DNA from: UMGS172 sp045578845 | GTDB lineage: Bacteria; Bacillota; Clostridia; Oscillospirales; Acutalibacteraceae | Length of the DNA: 64,000 bases | Reading direction: 5' to 3' | Assembly: GCA_045578845.1 (NCBI GenBank) | Contig: JAZNLA010000022.1 | Coordinates: 1 to 64,000, forward strand | In this document: positions 8,152 through 17,861 of the stretch, piece after piece | Layout: every line of letters starts with the position of its first letter | Position numbering within the stretch: position 1 is the first letter of the stretch | The notes under the pieces: generated by a model | Seen by the model: only the letters and a program-made list of their open reading frames with translations | What the model was told of the DNA's origin: nothing | The model's database searches: none | Position numbers and translations under genes: made by a program

Positions 8152-10116
8152 TTATTTTTTAAGTTCTTTTTTATATTCGTCAATAGCCTCTTTAAGCAGT
8201 TTAACCGCCGCCTCAAAACTGTCGACCTGTAACTGGGCTGCAGCCATTGTTCTGTGACCGCCGCCGTTTAATTTTTCCATTATGATTTGAACGTTCATAC
8301 CGCCCAGTGACCTTGCGGAAATATTTACTTCCGAGCCGTAACGACAAAGCACAAACGAGCCTAAAATACCGCTGATACCAAGCAGTTCGTCGGCGGCTTG
8401 GGCCGAAGCAATTCGGCTATTAGGTCCTGCCTGTTCATTAACCGCTATTGCACAATCGATGTCATGAATAATTGCAGACGCAACAATCTCAGCACGCAGT
8501 TTATACGATTCCATAGAGCCGGAAAACAGTTTTTTAACCGTTACGGGGTCGGCACCGCGGTTGCGTAAAAACGCCGATGCCTCAAAGGTGCGGACACCTG
8601 TATTAAGCACGAAATTACGGCTGTCAAGCATTATACCCGCAAGCAGAGCCTCTGCCTCTAACTGACCGACACTTTTCGGACACATATACTGCAACATTTC
8701 GGCAACCATTTCACAGGTTGAAGAAACTGCGGTTTCATGGTAGAAAATAACGGCATCGTTAATAAAATCTACTGCTTTACGATGGTGGTCAATTACCACA
8801 ACATTGCGACAGTTGTCATATACTTCGGGCGAGTCCAAGAACGACGGACGGTGAACATCGGTAATAATAAGTAATGTTTGCTTATCAATAACCGGCAACA
8901 CTTCAGTACCGCTCATAATATTGCATTTTGTTTCCAATGCTTCTGCCCTTTTTTGAAGAGATGCAGCCATTGTCTTGGATTTATCCATAACTATGTAAGC
9001 CTCTCTGCCTAAGGTATGAACAGCATTTGAAAGTGCAAGACATGAGCCCAAACTGTCAAGGTCGGCAAACCTATGTCCCATCAAGACAACATTACTGCTG
9101 GACAGAATAAGACCTTTTAATGTATTGGAAATAATACGAGCACGCACCTTGTTATGCTTTTCGATAGCACCTGCAACGCCGCCGTAAAATTTATAATCGG
9201 TATCAGAACTTTTTACAACGGCTTGGTCACCGCCGCGACCTAAAGCCATATCAAGTGCACTGCTTGCCATTTCCTCACATTCGGCAAATGTTTCACCACA
9301 CCTGCCGACACCGATGGAAAGGGTTGCCGAACTGTCGCCGAATTTAAGTTCCCTTACACTGTCTAAAACACTAAATCCCTCATCGGCAAGTTTTTCGTAA
9401 CTTTGTGCCTCTAACACAAGCATATAACGGTCACCCGAAAGTTTACGGCAAATACCGTTAATATGTGAATACCACTTTTCAATACGCTGTTGGATATTAC
9501 CTCTAAATGATGCAATTTCGCTGTCCTTGGCGTTTTTGGTGATTTCGTCGAGATTATCAACAGCAACCAAAGCAACAACAGGACGGCTTTTTTTATAATT
9601 TTCTGCGGTTTCGCTTAAATCGGTTATATCAAAAAGATAATAAACCTTTAAGGAAGAGCCTTCGGCATCAACATTTGAATCGGCAACCGAATAAACTTTA
9701 CCCGAAAATGTAAGTACGGCACTGTCATTATCCTCAAGTTCCTTAGAAAAGTCACTGCCGAAAATCACGTCGATGCTTTTACCGACCATTTCCGATGCAC
9801 TGTCTATATTTTCTTCAAAAGCAGGATTATACCACACTATTTCACCGTATTCGGTGGCAATCATAACCGGAACTTTCAGTTCATTCAATGCCTTTGATTG
9901 GGCAGTTGAAATTCCTTTTGAAACCCCCGAAATTATCTTGCCTATATTTTTATGAAGTCCCACTACCGAAACGGTTACAAACACCGCACCGATAACCGTA
10001 ATTGCAAAAAGAATAAACGGTGTCCAATCACCTGCAAACACGGAAATCACTGCACCAATGAACAAAATTCCGAGTAAAATCCAAAGAGTCCTACTTATAC
10101 CCCATACTTTTTTCAA
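8152..10116 (-). CDS. gdpP: GdpP-type c-di-AMP phosphodiesterase (DHH/DHHA1)
   Basis: This membrane protein hydrolyses cyclic di-AMP to pApA. Domains in order: two N-terminal membrane segments (about 10-60), a PAS-like domain (about 85-150), a degenerate GGDEF domain (about 170-300) lacking a clean GGDEF signature, a DHH domain with GHRFADLDSLGS near residue 345 and VVIDHHRK near 425, and a DHHA1 domain ending with GGMNVQIIMEKLNGGGHR. The 654-aa length is typical. It is 30 nt after rnj and 20 nt before rplI. Confidence 0.95.
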   Translation of the reverse strand: MKKVWGISRTLWILLGILFIGAVISVFAGDWTPFILFAITVIGAVFVTVSVVGLHKNIGKIISGVSKGISTAQSKALNELKVPVMIATEYGEIVWYNPAFEENIDSASEMVGKSIDVIFGSDFSKELEDNDSAVLTFSGKVYSVADSNVDAEGSSLKVYYLFDITDLSETAENYKKSRPVVALVAVDNLDEITKNAKDSEIASFRGNIQQRIEKWYSHINGICRKLSGDRYMLVLEAQSYEKLADEGFSVLDSVRELKFGDSSATLSIGVGRCGETFAECEEMASSALDMALGRGGDQAVVKSSDTDYKFYGGVAGAIEKHNKVRARIISNTLKGLILSSSNVVLMGHRFADLDSLGSCLALSNAVHTLGREAYIVMDKSKTMAASLQKRAEALETKCNIMSGTEVLPVIDKQTLLIITDVHRPSFLDSPEVYDNCRNVVVIDHHRKAVDFINDAVIFYHETAVSSTCEMVAEMLQYMCPKSVGQLEAEALLAGIMLDSRNFVLNTGVRTFEASAFLRNRGADPVTVKKLFSGSMESYKLRAEIVASAIIHDIDCAIAVNEQAGPNSRIASAQAADELLGISGILGSFVLCRYGSEVNISARSLGGMNVQIIMEKLNGGGHRTMAAAQLQVDSFEAAVKLLKEAIDEYKKELKK

Positions 10117-10146
10117 TTCGGTACCCCCTTTTATTTAACTTTAACC

Positions 10147-12027
10147 TTAAACCTCTAATACTACCGTTAAAATCATAGGACTTCTTCCTGTCTGTTCGTG
10201 AAGATAACGGGACAGTCCGTCACGCACGCGTGATTTAACAGTACTCCAATCCCTTACATTGGTTATATAACACTTTTCCAAAATATCACAGGCAGTTTCT
10301 CTTATGTCATCAAGCAGTTTTTCCGACTCTTTGACATAGACAAATCCGCGGGAAATCACTTCGGGTCCCGAAAGAACCTCTCTTGATACCGAGTCAACCG
10401 AAATTGCAACAACGATAATACCGTCTTCAGCCAAGTGTTTACGATCGCGAAGTACAACATTTCCTACATCACCGACACCAAATCCATCAACCAAGACACT
10501 GCCTGCAGTCACAACTTCTGTAACCTTCATGGAGTTTGTATTAAGTTCTATAACATTACCGATATTTGCAATAAGTGTATTTTCTTTCGGCACGCCCATA
10601 GCCAAAGCCAAACCTATATGCTTTGCCAAATGCTTCTGTTCACCGTGCACGGGTATAAAGAACTTGGGTTTAACCACATTAAGCATGATTTTAAGTTCTT
10701 CCTGACACGCGTGTCCCGAAACGTGAACATCATACATTTTTTCATAAACCACCTCGGCACCGAGTTTGAGCAGTTCATTGATAACCTTGGTTACCAACTT
10801 CTCGTTGCCCGGAATAGGCGTTGCCGAAATAATAATAAAATCGCCTGTACCTATAGCAACCTTTCTGTGGTCGCCGAATGCCATACGGTGTAACGCCGAC
10901 ATAGGCTCACCTTGACTGCCCGTAGTGATAATAACAAGTTGTTCGGGCATATAACGTTTTATCATATCAATGTCAATAAGCACGCCGTCGGGTACATTTA
11001 GGTATCCGAGTTCAGATGCGACCTGTACGACATTAAGCATGCTTCTGCCCGACACGGCAACCTTTCTTCCGCACCTTACCGCCTCATCAATTATCTGCTG
11101 AACGCGGTGGATATTAGATGAAAAGGTTGCAACAACTATTCTCTTGTTTTCGGCCTTTTTAAAAAGATGTGAAAACGATTCGCCTACAATGCTTTCGCTC
11201 GGTGTGAATCCCGAACGCTCTGCATTGGTAGAGTCGGAGAGCAGTGCCAAAACACCGCGTTTACCGAGTTCGGCAAAACGGGCAAGGTCGATAACCTCAC
11301 CGTCTATCGGGGTTGTATCTATCTTAAAGTCACCTGTTTGCACAACCGTACCTACAGGTGTGTCTATAGCCAGTGCAACCGCATCGGGTATAGAGTGATT
11401 CACATGAATGAATTCAACATTAAAAGCACCCAAATTCACCTTATCACCGGGTTTTTGAACCTTCAAAACCGCTCTGTCAAGCAGTTTATGTTCACGCAGT
11501 TTGCCCTCAATAAGACCGATTGTAAGTGCCGTACCAAAAACGGGAATATTACATTCTTTTAAAAGATACGGTATTGCACCAATATGGTCTTCATGTCCGT
11601 GGGTAACAATAAGGCCTTTGATTTTATCGGCATTTTTAATCACATGTGTAAAATCGGGTATTACTATATCAATACCCGGCATTTCCTCATCGGGGAAGGA
11701 CATACCGCAATCAACTAAAATTGCATCGTTGCCGTATTCGTACAAGGTAATATTTTTACCGATTTCACCAAGTCCGCCGAGCGGTGTAACCCTTAAGGGA
11801 CTCAAAACTTCCTTACTTACATTACGGCGTCTGTAATTTTGCTTACTTGGGGTGCCGCCATTTGCCGTTTGACTTCTCGGTTTGCTTGCCGAATTACCGG
11901 TTTTCTGTTTTGTTTCTTTAAAGTTCTTGTCGAAATTTTTACCCGTATTTTTACTTACTTTACGGTTATTTTGTGTCTTATCGGCACGCTTTGTTTCGCC
12001 TATAGTCTTTGACGAATTATTTACCAT
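10147..12027 (-). CDS. rnj: Ribonuclease J
   Basis: RNase J is a metallo-beta-lactamase/beta-CASP nuclease with 5' exo- and endonuclease activity in mRNA turnover and rRNA maturation. The zinc motif HGHEDH is at 143-148. Other landmarks are TGDFKID, SDSTNAERSGFTPSE and the C-terminal VHVSGHACQEEL. The first 70 or so residues are a Lys/Asn-rich low-complexity extension, longer than in B. subtilis but common in Clostridia. AAAGGAG precedes the ATG. It is the first gene of a seven-gene operon with a clear promoter at 12134-12162. Confidence 0.96.
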   Translation of the reverse strand: MVNNSSKTIGETKRADKTQNNRKVSKNTGKNFDKNFKETKQKTGNSASKPRSQTANGGTPSKQNYRRRNVSKEVLSPLRVTPLGGLGEIGKNITLYEYGNDAILVDCGMSFPDEEMPGIDIVIPDFTHVIKNADKIKGLIVTHGHEDHIGAIPYLLKECNIPVFGTALTIGLIEGKLREHKLLDRAVLKVQKPGDKVNLGAFNVEFIHVNHSIPDAVALAIDTPVGTVVQTGDFKIDTTPIDGEVIDLARFAELGKRGVLALLSDSTNAERSGFTPSESIVGESFSHLFKKAENKRIVVATFSSNIHRVQQIIDEAVRCGRKVAVSGRSMLNVVQVASELGYLNVPDGVLIDIDMIKRYMPEQLVIITTGSQGEPMSALHRMAFGDHRKVAIGTGDFIIISATPIPGNEKLVTKVINELLKLGAEVVYEKMYDVHVSGHACQEELKIMLNVVKPKFFIPVHGEQKHLAKHIGLALAMGVPKENTLIANIGNVIELNTNSMKVTEVVTAGSVLVDGFGVGDVGNVVLRDRKHLAEDGIIVVAISVDSVSREVLSGPEVISRGFVYVKESEKLLDDIRETACDILEKCYITNVRDWSTVKSRVRDGLSRYLHEQTGRSPMILTVVLEV

Positions 12028-12133
12028 TCTTTAACTCCTTTTGAAAATGGGTGTATTTATTCTTATGCTGTAATTAAATATATGAAATATATCTATGTAT
12101 TAAATCTTTAAAGTACACATTTATACAGATTAT

Positions 12134-12162
12134 ATTTTACATTAAAATCCATCTTATGTCAA
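12134..12162 (-). promoter_or_regulatory. Promoter of rnj-gdpP-rplI-dnaB-tilS-hpt-ftsH operon
   Basis: TTGACA (12157-12162) and TAAAAT (12134-12139) are spaced by 17 bp on the minus strand. The leader to the rnj start is about 100 nt of AT-rich sequence with no obvious structure. Confidence 0.8.
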
Positions 12163-12213
12163 GCAAAGGCTTTAGTATTATGGAGAAAAGTATGACTATT
12201 TAATCAAAAATAC

Positions 12214-12248
12214 ATAAAAAAAGTGTCCCGTCAAAAGACGGAACACTT
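12214..12248 (-). terminator. Terminator of gap
   Basis: Stem AAGTGTTCCGTC / GACGGGACACTT (12221-12248, one G-U pair) with a 4-nt loop, followed on the minus strand by TTTTTTTATG. Confidence 0.9.
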
Positions 12249-12272
12249 AAAACTTTAAGTTTTTGAGAAATC

Positions 12273-13289
12273 TTAGATTTCAGCGAAGTACTTAATGGTA
12301 CGAACCATCTGGCTGGTGTAAGAGTTCTCGTTGTCATACCAAGCAACAACCTGTACCTGATAGGTATCGTCGTCAATCTTAGTAACCATAGTCTGAGTAG
12401 CATCGAACAATGAGCCGTAGGTAATGCCGATGATGTCAGAAGATACGAGTTCTTCCTCGGTGTAACCGAAAGAATCAGAAGATGCAGCCTTCATAGCAGC
12501 ATTGATGCCTTCTTTGGTAACATCTTTGCCCTTAACAACAGCAACAAGAATGGTAGTAGAACCGGTAGGAACAGGAACACGCTGAGCAGAACCGATAAGT
12601 TTGCCGTTGAGTTCGGGGATAACAAGACCGATAGCCTTAGCAGCACCGGTAGAGTTAGGAACGATGTTGCAAGCAGCAGCACGTGCACGGCGAAGGTCAC
12701 CCTTTCTGTGGGGACCGTCAAGTACCATTTGGTCACCTGTCCAAGCATGAACAGTGGTCATGATACCGCTCTGAATAGGAGCGAACTTGTTAAGAGTATC
12801 AGCCATAGGTGCCAAGCAGTTGGTGGTGCAAGATGCAGCCGAAATGATAGTATCATCAGCAGTAAGAGTATCCTCGTTTACGCTGAAAACAACTGTTTTA
12901 AGGTCTTTACCTGCAGGAGCAGAAATAACAACCTTCTTTGCACCGGCGTCGATGTGAGCCTGGCTCTTTTCTTTAGAGCAGTAGAAACCTGTGCACTCGA
13001 GAACAACGTCAACACCGATTTCGCCCCAAGGGAGGTCGGCAGCGTTTTTCTCTGCATAAATTTTAATAGTCTTACCGCCTACAGTAATGGTACCGGCTTC
13101 GTCATCAGCAGATACGGTATCAGCAAGAGCATAGCGGCCCTGTGCAGAGTCGTACTTAAGAAGATGAGCAAGCATAGAAGGACTGGTAAGGTCGTTAATA
13201 GCGACAACCTCATAACCTTCTGCACCAAACATCTGACGGAACGCAAGACGGCCTATACGGCCAAAACCATTGATAGCAACTTTAACCAT
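12273..13289 (-). CDS. gap: Glyceraldehyde-3-phosphate dehydrogenase (type I)
   Basis: This glycolytic enzyme oxidises glyceraldehyde-3-phosphate with NAD and phosphate. The NAD fold NGFGRIGR is at 7-14 and the catalytic motif SAASCTTNCLAP has the nucleophile at Cys154. The C-terminal catalytic domain ends with WYDNENSYTSQMVRT. Ala-rich, strongly biased codon use and an AGGAGG site fit high expression. It is a single-gene transcript with its own promoter and terminator, without the pgk-tpi neighbours found in many Firmicutes. Confidence 0.97.
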   Translation of the reverse strand: MVKVAINGFGRIGRLAFRQMFGAEGYEVVAINDLTSPSMLAHLLKYDSAQGRYALADTVSADDEAGTITVGGKTIKIYAEKNAADLPWGEIGVDVVLECTGFYCSKEKSQAHIDAGAKKVVISAPAGKDLKTVVFSVNEDTLTADDTIISAASCTTNCLAPMADTLNKFAPIQSGIMTTVHAWTGDQMVLDGPHRKGDLRRARAAACNIVPNSTGAAKAIGLVIPELNGKLIGSAQRVPVPTGSTTILVAVVKGKDVTKEGINAAMKAASSDSFGYTEEELVSSDIIGITYGSLFDATQTMVTKIDDDTYQVQVVAWYDNENSYTSQMVRTIKYFAEI

Positions 13290-13322
13290 TGGAAGTTACC
13301 TCCTAAAATTTTTTACACATGT

Positions 13323-13351
13323 ATTTTATACTAACTTTTCCGAATTTTCAA
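13323..13351 (-). promoter_or_regulatory. Promoter of gap
   Basis: TTGAAA (13346-13351) and TAAAAT (13323-13328) with a 17-bp spacer on the minus strand, about 35 nt before the gene. Confidence 0.75.
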
Positions 13352-13464
13352 GTCCTTTGTAGAATTTTTAACAGAAATTTGTAAAAATATTTTTTAAACG
13401 CGGAATTGGTTGGCAAATTTATCAAATTAGTTAACTGTATGCGGCAAAGTTTTATCATTTTTTA

Positions 13465-15063
13465 CTACATAACGATTTTGTCACTTAAATTAAAGATAAC
13501 ATTTTCGGCACATTTAAGTCCGTCAACCGCCGCCGATGTTATTCCTCCGGCATATCCCGCACCCTCACCGACAGGATAAATTCCTTTGACCGACGAAATA
13601 AAATTTTCATCACGCAGTATTCTTATAGGTGACGAACTTCGGGTTTCGGGTGCCGTCAGTACCGCATCAGGTGACGCAAAACCTTTTAGTTTTCGGTCAA
13701 AATCCAAAATCCCCTGCTTTATAGAGTCGGTTACAAACAAAGGTAAAACTTCGGTAATATCCCCCATTGTTACATTGGGTTTAGCGGTAGGTATAACAGT
13801 TTTTAAACTTTCATTATCAGACGGAACGCCATTCAAAAAATCACCAAAAGTCTGTGAAACGGGTTTGCCGCAGCCAGCCTTAAATGCATTTTGCTCGATT
13901 TTCTCTTGAAAATACATTCCGTCAAGCACATCACCGTTATAATAATCCTCAACGCTAATGCCCACAAGCACCGCTGAGTTGGCATTTTGACCGTCACGCC
14001 AACTGTTACTCATACCATTTACTGCAACACTGTTTTGTTCACTTGAAGCATTGACAACCTCACCGCCGGGGCACATACAAAAGGTAAAAACTCCCCTGCC
14101 GTTTTCCAAATGGGTAGCCAATCTATAGTCGGCGGCAGTAAGTGACGGGTGACTCGCAAATTTACCGTATTGAAAACGGTTTATATCCTCTTGCAAATGC
14201 TCAATTCTCACTCCTACGGCAAAAGGTTTAGGCTCCAATTTTACCGACCTTTCCTTTAACATTAAAAATGTATCCCTTGCCGAATGACCGATACACAAAA
14301 GAAGTGTGTTACAAGGTATTTTATAGGTGTTATTTTGAGTTTCAACCGCAACGGATTTTACACTGCCGTTATTTATTTCAATATCGGTAAGTTTACTTTG
14401 AAATCTTACCTCACCGCCAAGAGAAATGATTTTTTCTCGGATAGACTTTACCACATTTATTAAAACATCTGTACCTATATGCGGTTTTGAGTCGTATAAA
14501 ATATTTTCGCCTGCGCCGTGTTCAGCAAAAACACGCAATACCTCTTTTATTCTTACATCTTTAATACCCGTATTGAGTTTGCCGTCGGAAAATGTACCTG
14601 CACCGCCTTCGCCGAACTGAATATTGGAATTAACATTAAGTTCACCGCCGCAAAAAAACGCATCGACATCTTGTTTTCTTGAGTCGGCGTCTTTGCCTCG
14701 TTCAAGTACAATGGGTTTTAATCCCGCAATACTTAAACTTAACGCTGCAAACATTCCCGCAGGGCCGAAACCTACAACAATAGGTCTTGTATCACAGTTT
14801 ACCGCTTTAGGATATGTATATATTTTTTCGGTAAAACTTTCGGGTTTAAAGCGTTTAAGTATCCTTAAAAGTTTTTGGTCATCGCCGCAAAGCAAAAAGG
14901 CACAGTTAAAATAAACATTGCATTTATCCCTTGCGTCAACCGATTTTTTATGAAGTTTAACCGTAAAATCACTGAATTTTAGACCGGTAACACTCAAAAA
15001 CAGTGATTTTATATCGGAAAAATCACCGCTAAGCGGTACCTTTACATTTCTTACAATAAGCAT
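13465..15063 (-). CDS. Uncharacterized FAD-dependent dehydrogenase (COG2509-like)
   Basis: The 532-aa protein begins with a roughly 90-residue alpha/beta domain, then a dinucleotide-binding fold VVGFGPAGM at 96-104. Later FAD-contact segments are FGEGGAGTFSDGKLNTG and a C-terminal GIYPVGEGAGYAGGITSAAVDGLK. The conserved GGEVVNASSEQ and THLENGRGVFTFCMCPGG segments are typical of this family of unknown substrate. It ends 7 nt upstream of, and is probably cotranscribed with, the HI0933-like flavoprotein gene. No substrate can be named. Confidence 0.85.
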   Translation of the reverse strand: MLIVRNVKVPLSGDFSDIKSLFLSVTGLKFSDFTVKLHKKSVDARDKCNVYFNCAFLLCGDDQKLLRILKRFKPESFTEKIYTYPKAVNCDTRPIVVGFGPAGMFAALSLSIAGLKPIVLERGKDADSRKQDVDAFFCGGELNVNSNIQFGEGGAGTFSDGKLNTGIKDVRIKEVLRVFAEHGAGENILYDSKPHIGTDVLINVVKSIREKIISLGGEVRFQSKLTDIEINNGSVKSVAVETQNNTYKIPCNTLLLCIGHSARDTFLMLKERSVKLEPKPFAVGVRIEHLQEDINRFQYGKFASHPSLTAADYRLATHLENGRGVFTFCMCPGGEVVNASSEQNSVAVNGMSNSWRDGQNANSAVLVGISVEDYYNGDVLDGMYFQEKIEQNAFKAGCGKPVSQTFGDFLNGVPSDNESLKTVIPTAKPNVTMGDITEVLPLFVTDSIKQGILDFDRKLKGFASPDAVLTAPETRSSSPIRILRDENFISSVKGIYPVGEGAGYAGGITSAAVDGLKCAENVIFNLSDKIVM

Positions 15064-15069
15064 AAAAAC

Positions 15070-16278
15070 CTACTTTTCTAAATACGAAATAATGCCCTCT
15101 GCCGCTGCAAAAGCCGAACTCCAAGCAAAGGCAAGATTAAAGCCGCCGCAGTCACCGTCGACATTAAGCACCTCTCCGACGGCGAAAAGACCTTTGGCTT
15201 TTTTTGACATCAGGTTATCGAAAAACTGTGCGGTATCAGCACCGCCTGCCGTAACTTGGGCATTACTAAGTCCTGTAGTGCCTAAGACTTTAAGTTTTAA
15301 TTCTTTTAGATTATCGGCGGTTTTAAGTATATCTTCTTTAGTTATATTACCGCACAAGGTACCACCTTTTACTCCCGATTTAAAAAGTATGGCAGCACCT
15401 AATTTTTTGTTCATTAACCCCGTAAACAGTTCCTCTGATTTTCTGTTTTTAAAGGCACTGCTGCGGAAAGAAAGTTCGTCTATTATTTCTTCCTTTTCAA
15501 GTGTAGGAATTAAATCAAGCAATACATAAGGATTTTCACCGTTTGCCAAACGCGATACTTGAAGTACAGGCGGACCGGAAATTCCATAATCACAAAAAAG
15601 CAATTCACCCTTTTCGGTACGGTGTCCGAGCGACGAGCAAAGTGTCACTTTAGCCTCCGTCTTTATGCCCTTTAATCGCTTTATAAAGTCGGTTTCGGTC
15701 TTAAGTTGGGTAATCGCGGGAAAGGTAGGTAATACTTTATGTCCCATTTTTTTGAGCAGTTCGTATCCGTCACTGTTACCGAGTTTACCGCCCGCTGTAC
15801 CGCCGGCGGCAACCACAACAGTTTTTGCAATCAGTGTTTCATCTTCGTTTATTTGAAACAAACCGTTTTCGCGGGTTATGGACTCTACCTTAAAATCGGT
15901 TTTAATTATAACACCTTTTTCGGCAGCATAAAACCGTAAAGCATCGGTAACCGACGAAGCCTGCATAGATAACGGATACAACCTATCGTCACCGATATCG
16001 GTAAAAATAACCCCTATAGACCTAAAAAAATCTCTCTGCTTTTCAACGTCAAACCGTGACAGCAGTTTTATTGCAAGGTCGCTGTCACCGTGATAATTTT
16101 CATAAATAATATTCTTATTGCTTATGTTACACCTGCCGTTGCCGGTGATGGACAGTTTTTTGCCTACTCGGTCATTCTTTTCAAGTACCGCAACCGATAA
16201 ATTCGGCACTTTTTGTTTTAACATTATCGATGTGCAAAGACCTGCCGCACCGCCGCCTATAATAATAGTGTCTATCAT
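15070..16278 (-). CDS. HI0933/YhiN-family flavoprotein (NAD(P)/FAD-dependent oxidoreductase)
   Basis: The 402-aa protein has an N-terminal FAD motif IIGGGAAGL (6-14), the family segment VGKKLSITGNGRCN at about 38-51, and a C-terminal GGVxTAQ-like stretch followed by GLFAVGEVLNVDGDCGGFN. The family (COG2081) is widespread, and its physiological reaction is not established. It is the first gene of a two-gene flavoprotein unit and is divergent from glyS. Confidence 0.87.
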   Translation of the reverse strand: MIDTIIIGGGAAGLCTSIMLKQKVPNLSVAVLEKNDRVGKKLSITGNGRCNISNKNIIYENYHGDSDLAIKLLSRFDVEKQRDFFRSIGVIFTDIGDDRLYPLSMQASSVTDALRFYAAEKGVIIKTDFKVESITRENGLFQINEDETLIAKTVVVAAGGTAGGKLGNSDGYELLKKMGHKVLPTFPAITQLKTETDFIKRLKGIKTEAKVTLCSSLGHRTEKGELLFCDYGISGPPVLQVSRLANGENPYVLLDLIPTLEKEEIIDELSFRSSAFKNRKSEELFTGLMNKKLGAAILFKSGVKGGTLCGNITKEDILKTADNLKELKLKVLGTTGLSNAQVTAGGADTAQFFDNLMSKKAKGLFAVGEVLNVDGDCGGFNLAFAWSSAFAAAEGIISYLEK

Positions 16279-16373
16279 ACAGTCACCCGCCTTACTTAAA
16301 TCTTAATAAAGTATACCACCTAAAAAATATTTCGTCAATTATGAGTTTTTTCTTATAAAAAACGTTCTATTTC

Positions 16374-16401
16374 TTGACAAAACCAAAAAATGTAATATAC
16401 T
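16374..16401 (+). promoter_or_regulatory. Promoter of glyS
   Basis: TTGACA (16374-16379) and TATACT (16396-16401) with a 16-bp spacer. The leader is only about 35 nt, so no T-box fits. Confidence 0.8.
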
Positions 16402-16440
16402 AAAAAGGTATATGATTTAAAGTATAGGTAGGAGATTATT

Positions 16441-17820
16441 ATGCTTAACCAAGATAAAACTATGGACCAGGTCGTAAACCTTGCCAAAAACCGCGGATAT
16501 GTTTATCCCGGCTCGGAAATTTACGGCGGTCTTTCAAACAGTTGGGACTACGGTCCTTTAGGTGTTGAATTTAAGAATAACATAAAAAAGGCTTGGATGA
16601 AAAAGTTCGTTCAAGAGTCGCCTTATAATGTTGGACTTGATTCTGCTATTATAATGAACCCCGAAACATGGGTAACCAGCGGTCACGTAGGCGGATTTTC
16701 CGACCCGCTTATGGACTGTAAAGACTGTCATGCCCGCCACAGAGCAGACAAACTTATTGAAGATATAGGCGGTCATGCCGAAGGTATGACCTTTGAGCAG
16801 ATGCAAGACTACATTAAGGAAAACGAAATTGCCTGTCCCGATTGCGGAAGCAAAAATTTCACCGATATAAGAAAGTTTAATCTTATGTTTAAAACCTTTA
16901 TCGGTGTAACTGAAGATGCCAAAAACGAAGTTTATCTCCGTCCCGAAACCGCACAAGGTATTTTTGTAAACTTTGCCAACATTCAGCGTACAACCCGTAA
17001 GAAATTACCTTTCGGTGTTTGCCAAATCGGTAAATCTTTCCGTAACGAAATCACACCCGGTAACTTCATTTTCCGTACCCGTGAATTTGAACAGATGGAA
17101 TGTGAATTCTTCTGCAAACCCGACACCGACCTTGACTGGTTCTATTATTGGAAAGACTTTTGCAAAAATTGGTTACTTGATTTAGGTATCAAAGAAGAAA
17201 ACATACGTATGCGTGACCACGAAAAGGAAGAACTTTCTTTCTATTCAAAAGCCACTACAGATATTGAATTTTTGTTTCCGTTTGGTTGGGGCGAACTTTG
17301 GGGTATTGCCGACCGTACCAACTACGACTTAGGCCGTCACCAAGAAGCAAGCGGTAAATCGCTTGAGTACTTTGACCCCGAAACCAACGAGAAATACATT
17401 CCGTATGTTGTTGAGCCGTCGCTAGGTGCCGACCGCGTTCTACTCGCATTCCTTTGCGATGCTTATGATGAAGAGGTTGTCGATAAGGACAAAAACGATA
17501 TCCGCGTTGTCCTTCGTTTGCACCCTGCATTAGCACCTTTCAAAGCCGCCGTTTTACCGCTTTCGAAAAAACTTTCCGACAAGGCCGCAGAAATCCGTAA
17601 TCAACTTGCCAAGGATTATATGATTGACTTTGACGATGCCGGATCTATAGGTAAAAGATACCGCCGTCAAGACGAAATCGGCACTCCTTTCTGCATTACC
17701 TATGACTTTGAAAGCGAAACCGACGGTTGCGTAACCGTTCGCGACCGCGACACAATGGAACAAACAAGAATTCCCATTACCGAACTTTCAGCATTTATTA
17801 AAGATAAATTAGAGTTTTAA
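16441..17820 (+). CDS. glyS: Glycyl-tRNA synthetase, alpha2 (single-chain) type
   Basis: This class II synthetase charges tRNA-Gly. The start MDQVVNLAKNRGYVYPGSEIYGG contains the family's N-terminal signature (positions 8 onward). A zinc-like insertion has CKDC and CPDC pairs. Motif 2 contains SFRNEITP; motif 3 contains SLGADRVLLAFL. The anticodon-binding domain lies in the last 100 or so residues and ends with the conserved TVRDRDTMEQ region. The 459-aa length fits the eukaryote/archaea-like dimeric form found in many Firmicutes. GTAGGAG precedes the ATG. Confidence 0.97.
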   Translation: MLNQDKTMDQVVNLAKNRGYVYPGSEIYGGLSNSWDYGPLGVEFKNNIKKAWMKKFVQESPYNVGLDSAIIMNPETWVTSGHVGGFSDPLMDCKDCHARHRADKLIEDIGGHAEGMTFEQMQDYIKENEIACPDCGSKNFTDIRKFNLMFKTFIGVTEDAKNEVYLRPETAQGIFVNFANIQRTTRKKLPFGVCQIGKSFRNEITPGNFIFRTREFEQMECEFFCKPDTDLDWFYYWKDFCKNWLLDLGIKEENIRMRDHEKEELSFYSKATTDIEFLFPFGWGELWGIADRTNYDLGRHQEASGKSLEYFDPETNEKYIPYVVEPSLGADRVLLAFLCDAYDEEVVDKDKNDIRVVLRLHPALAPFKAAVLPLSKKLSDKAAEIRNQLAKDYMIDFDDAGSIGKRYRRQDEIGTPFCITYDFESETDGCVTVRDRDTMEQTRIPITELSAFIKDKLEF

Positions 17821-17861
17821 AAAACAGCCTCAGTCTTTCCAAAAAAGACTGAGGCTGTTTT
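17821..17861. terminator. Bidirectional terminator between glyS and mgtE
   Basis: 18-nt perfect arms (17821-17838 and 17844-17861) with a T-rich 3' side on both strands. The last base overlaps the mgtE stop codon. Confidence 0.92.

Noticed and set aside
16300..16440. T-box or other riboswitch ahead of glyS
   Set aside because: The promoter leaves a leader of only about 35 nt with no terminator or T-box core sequence.
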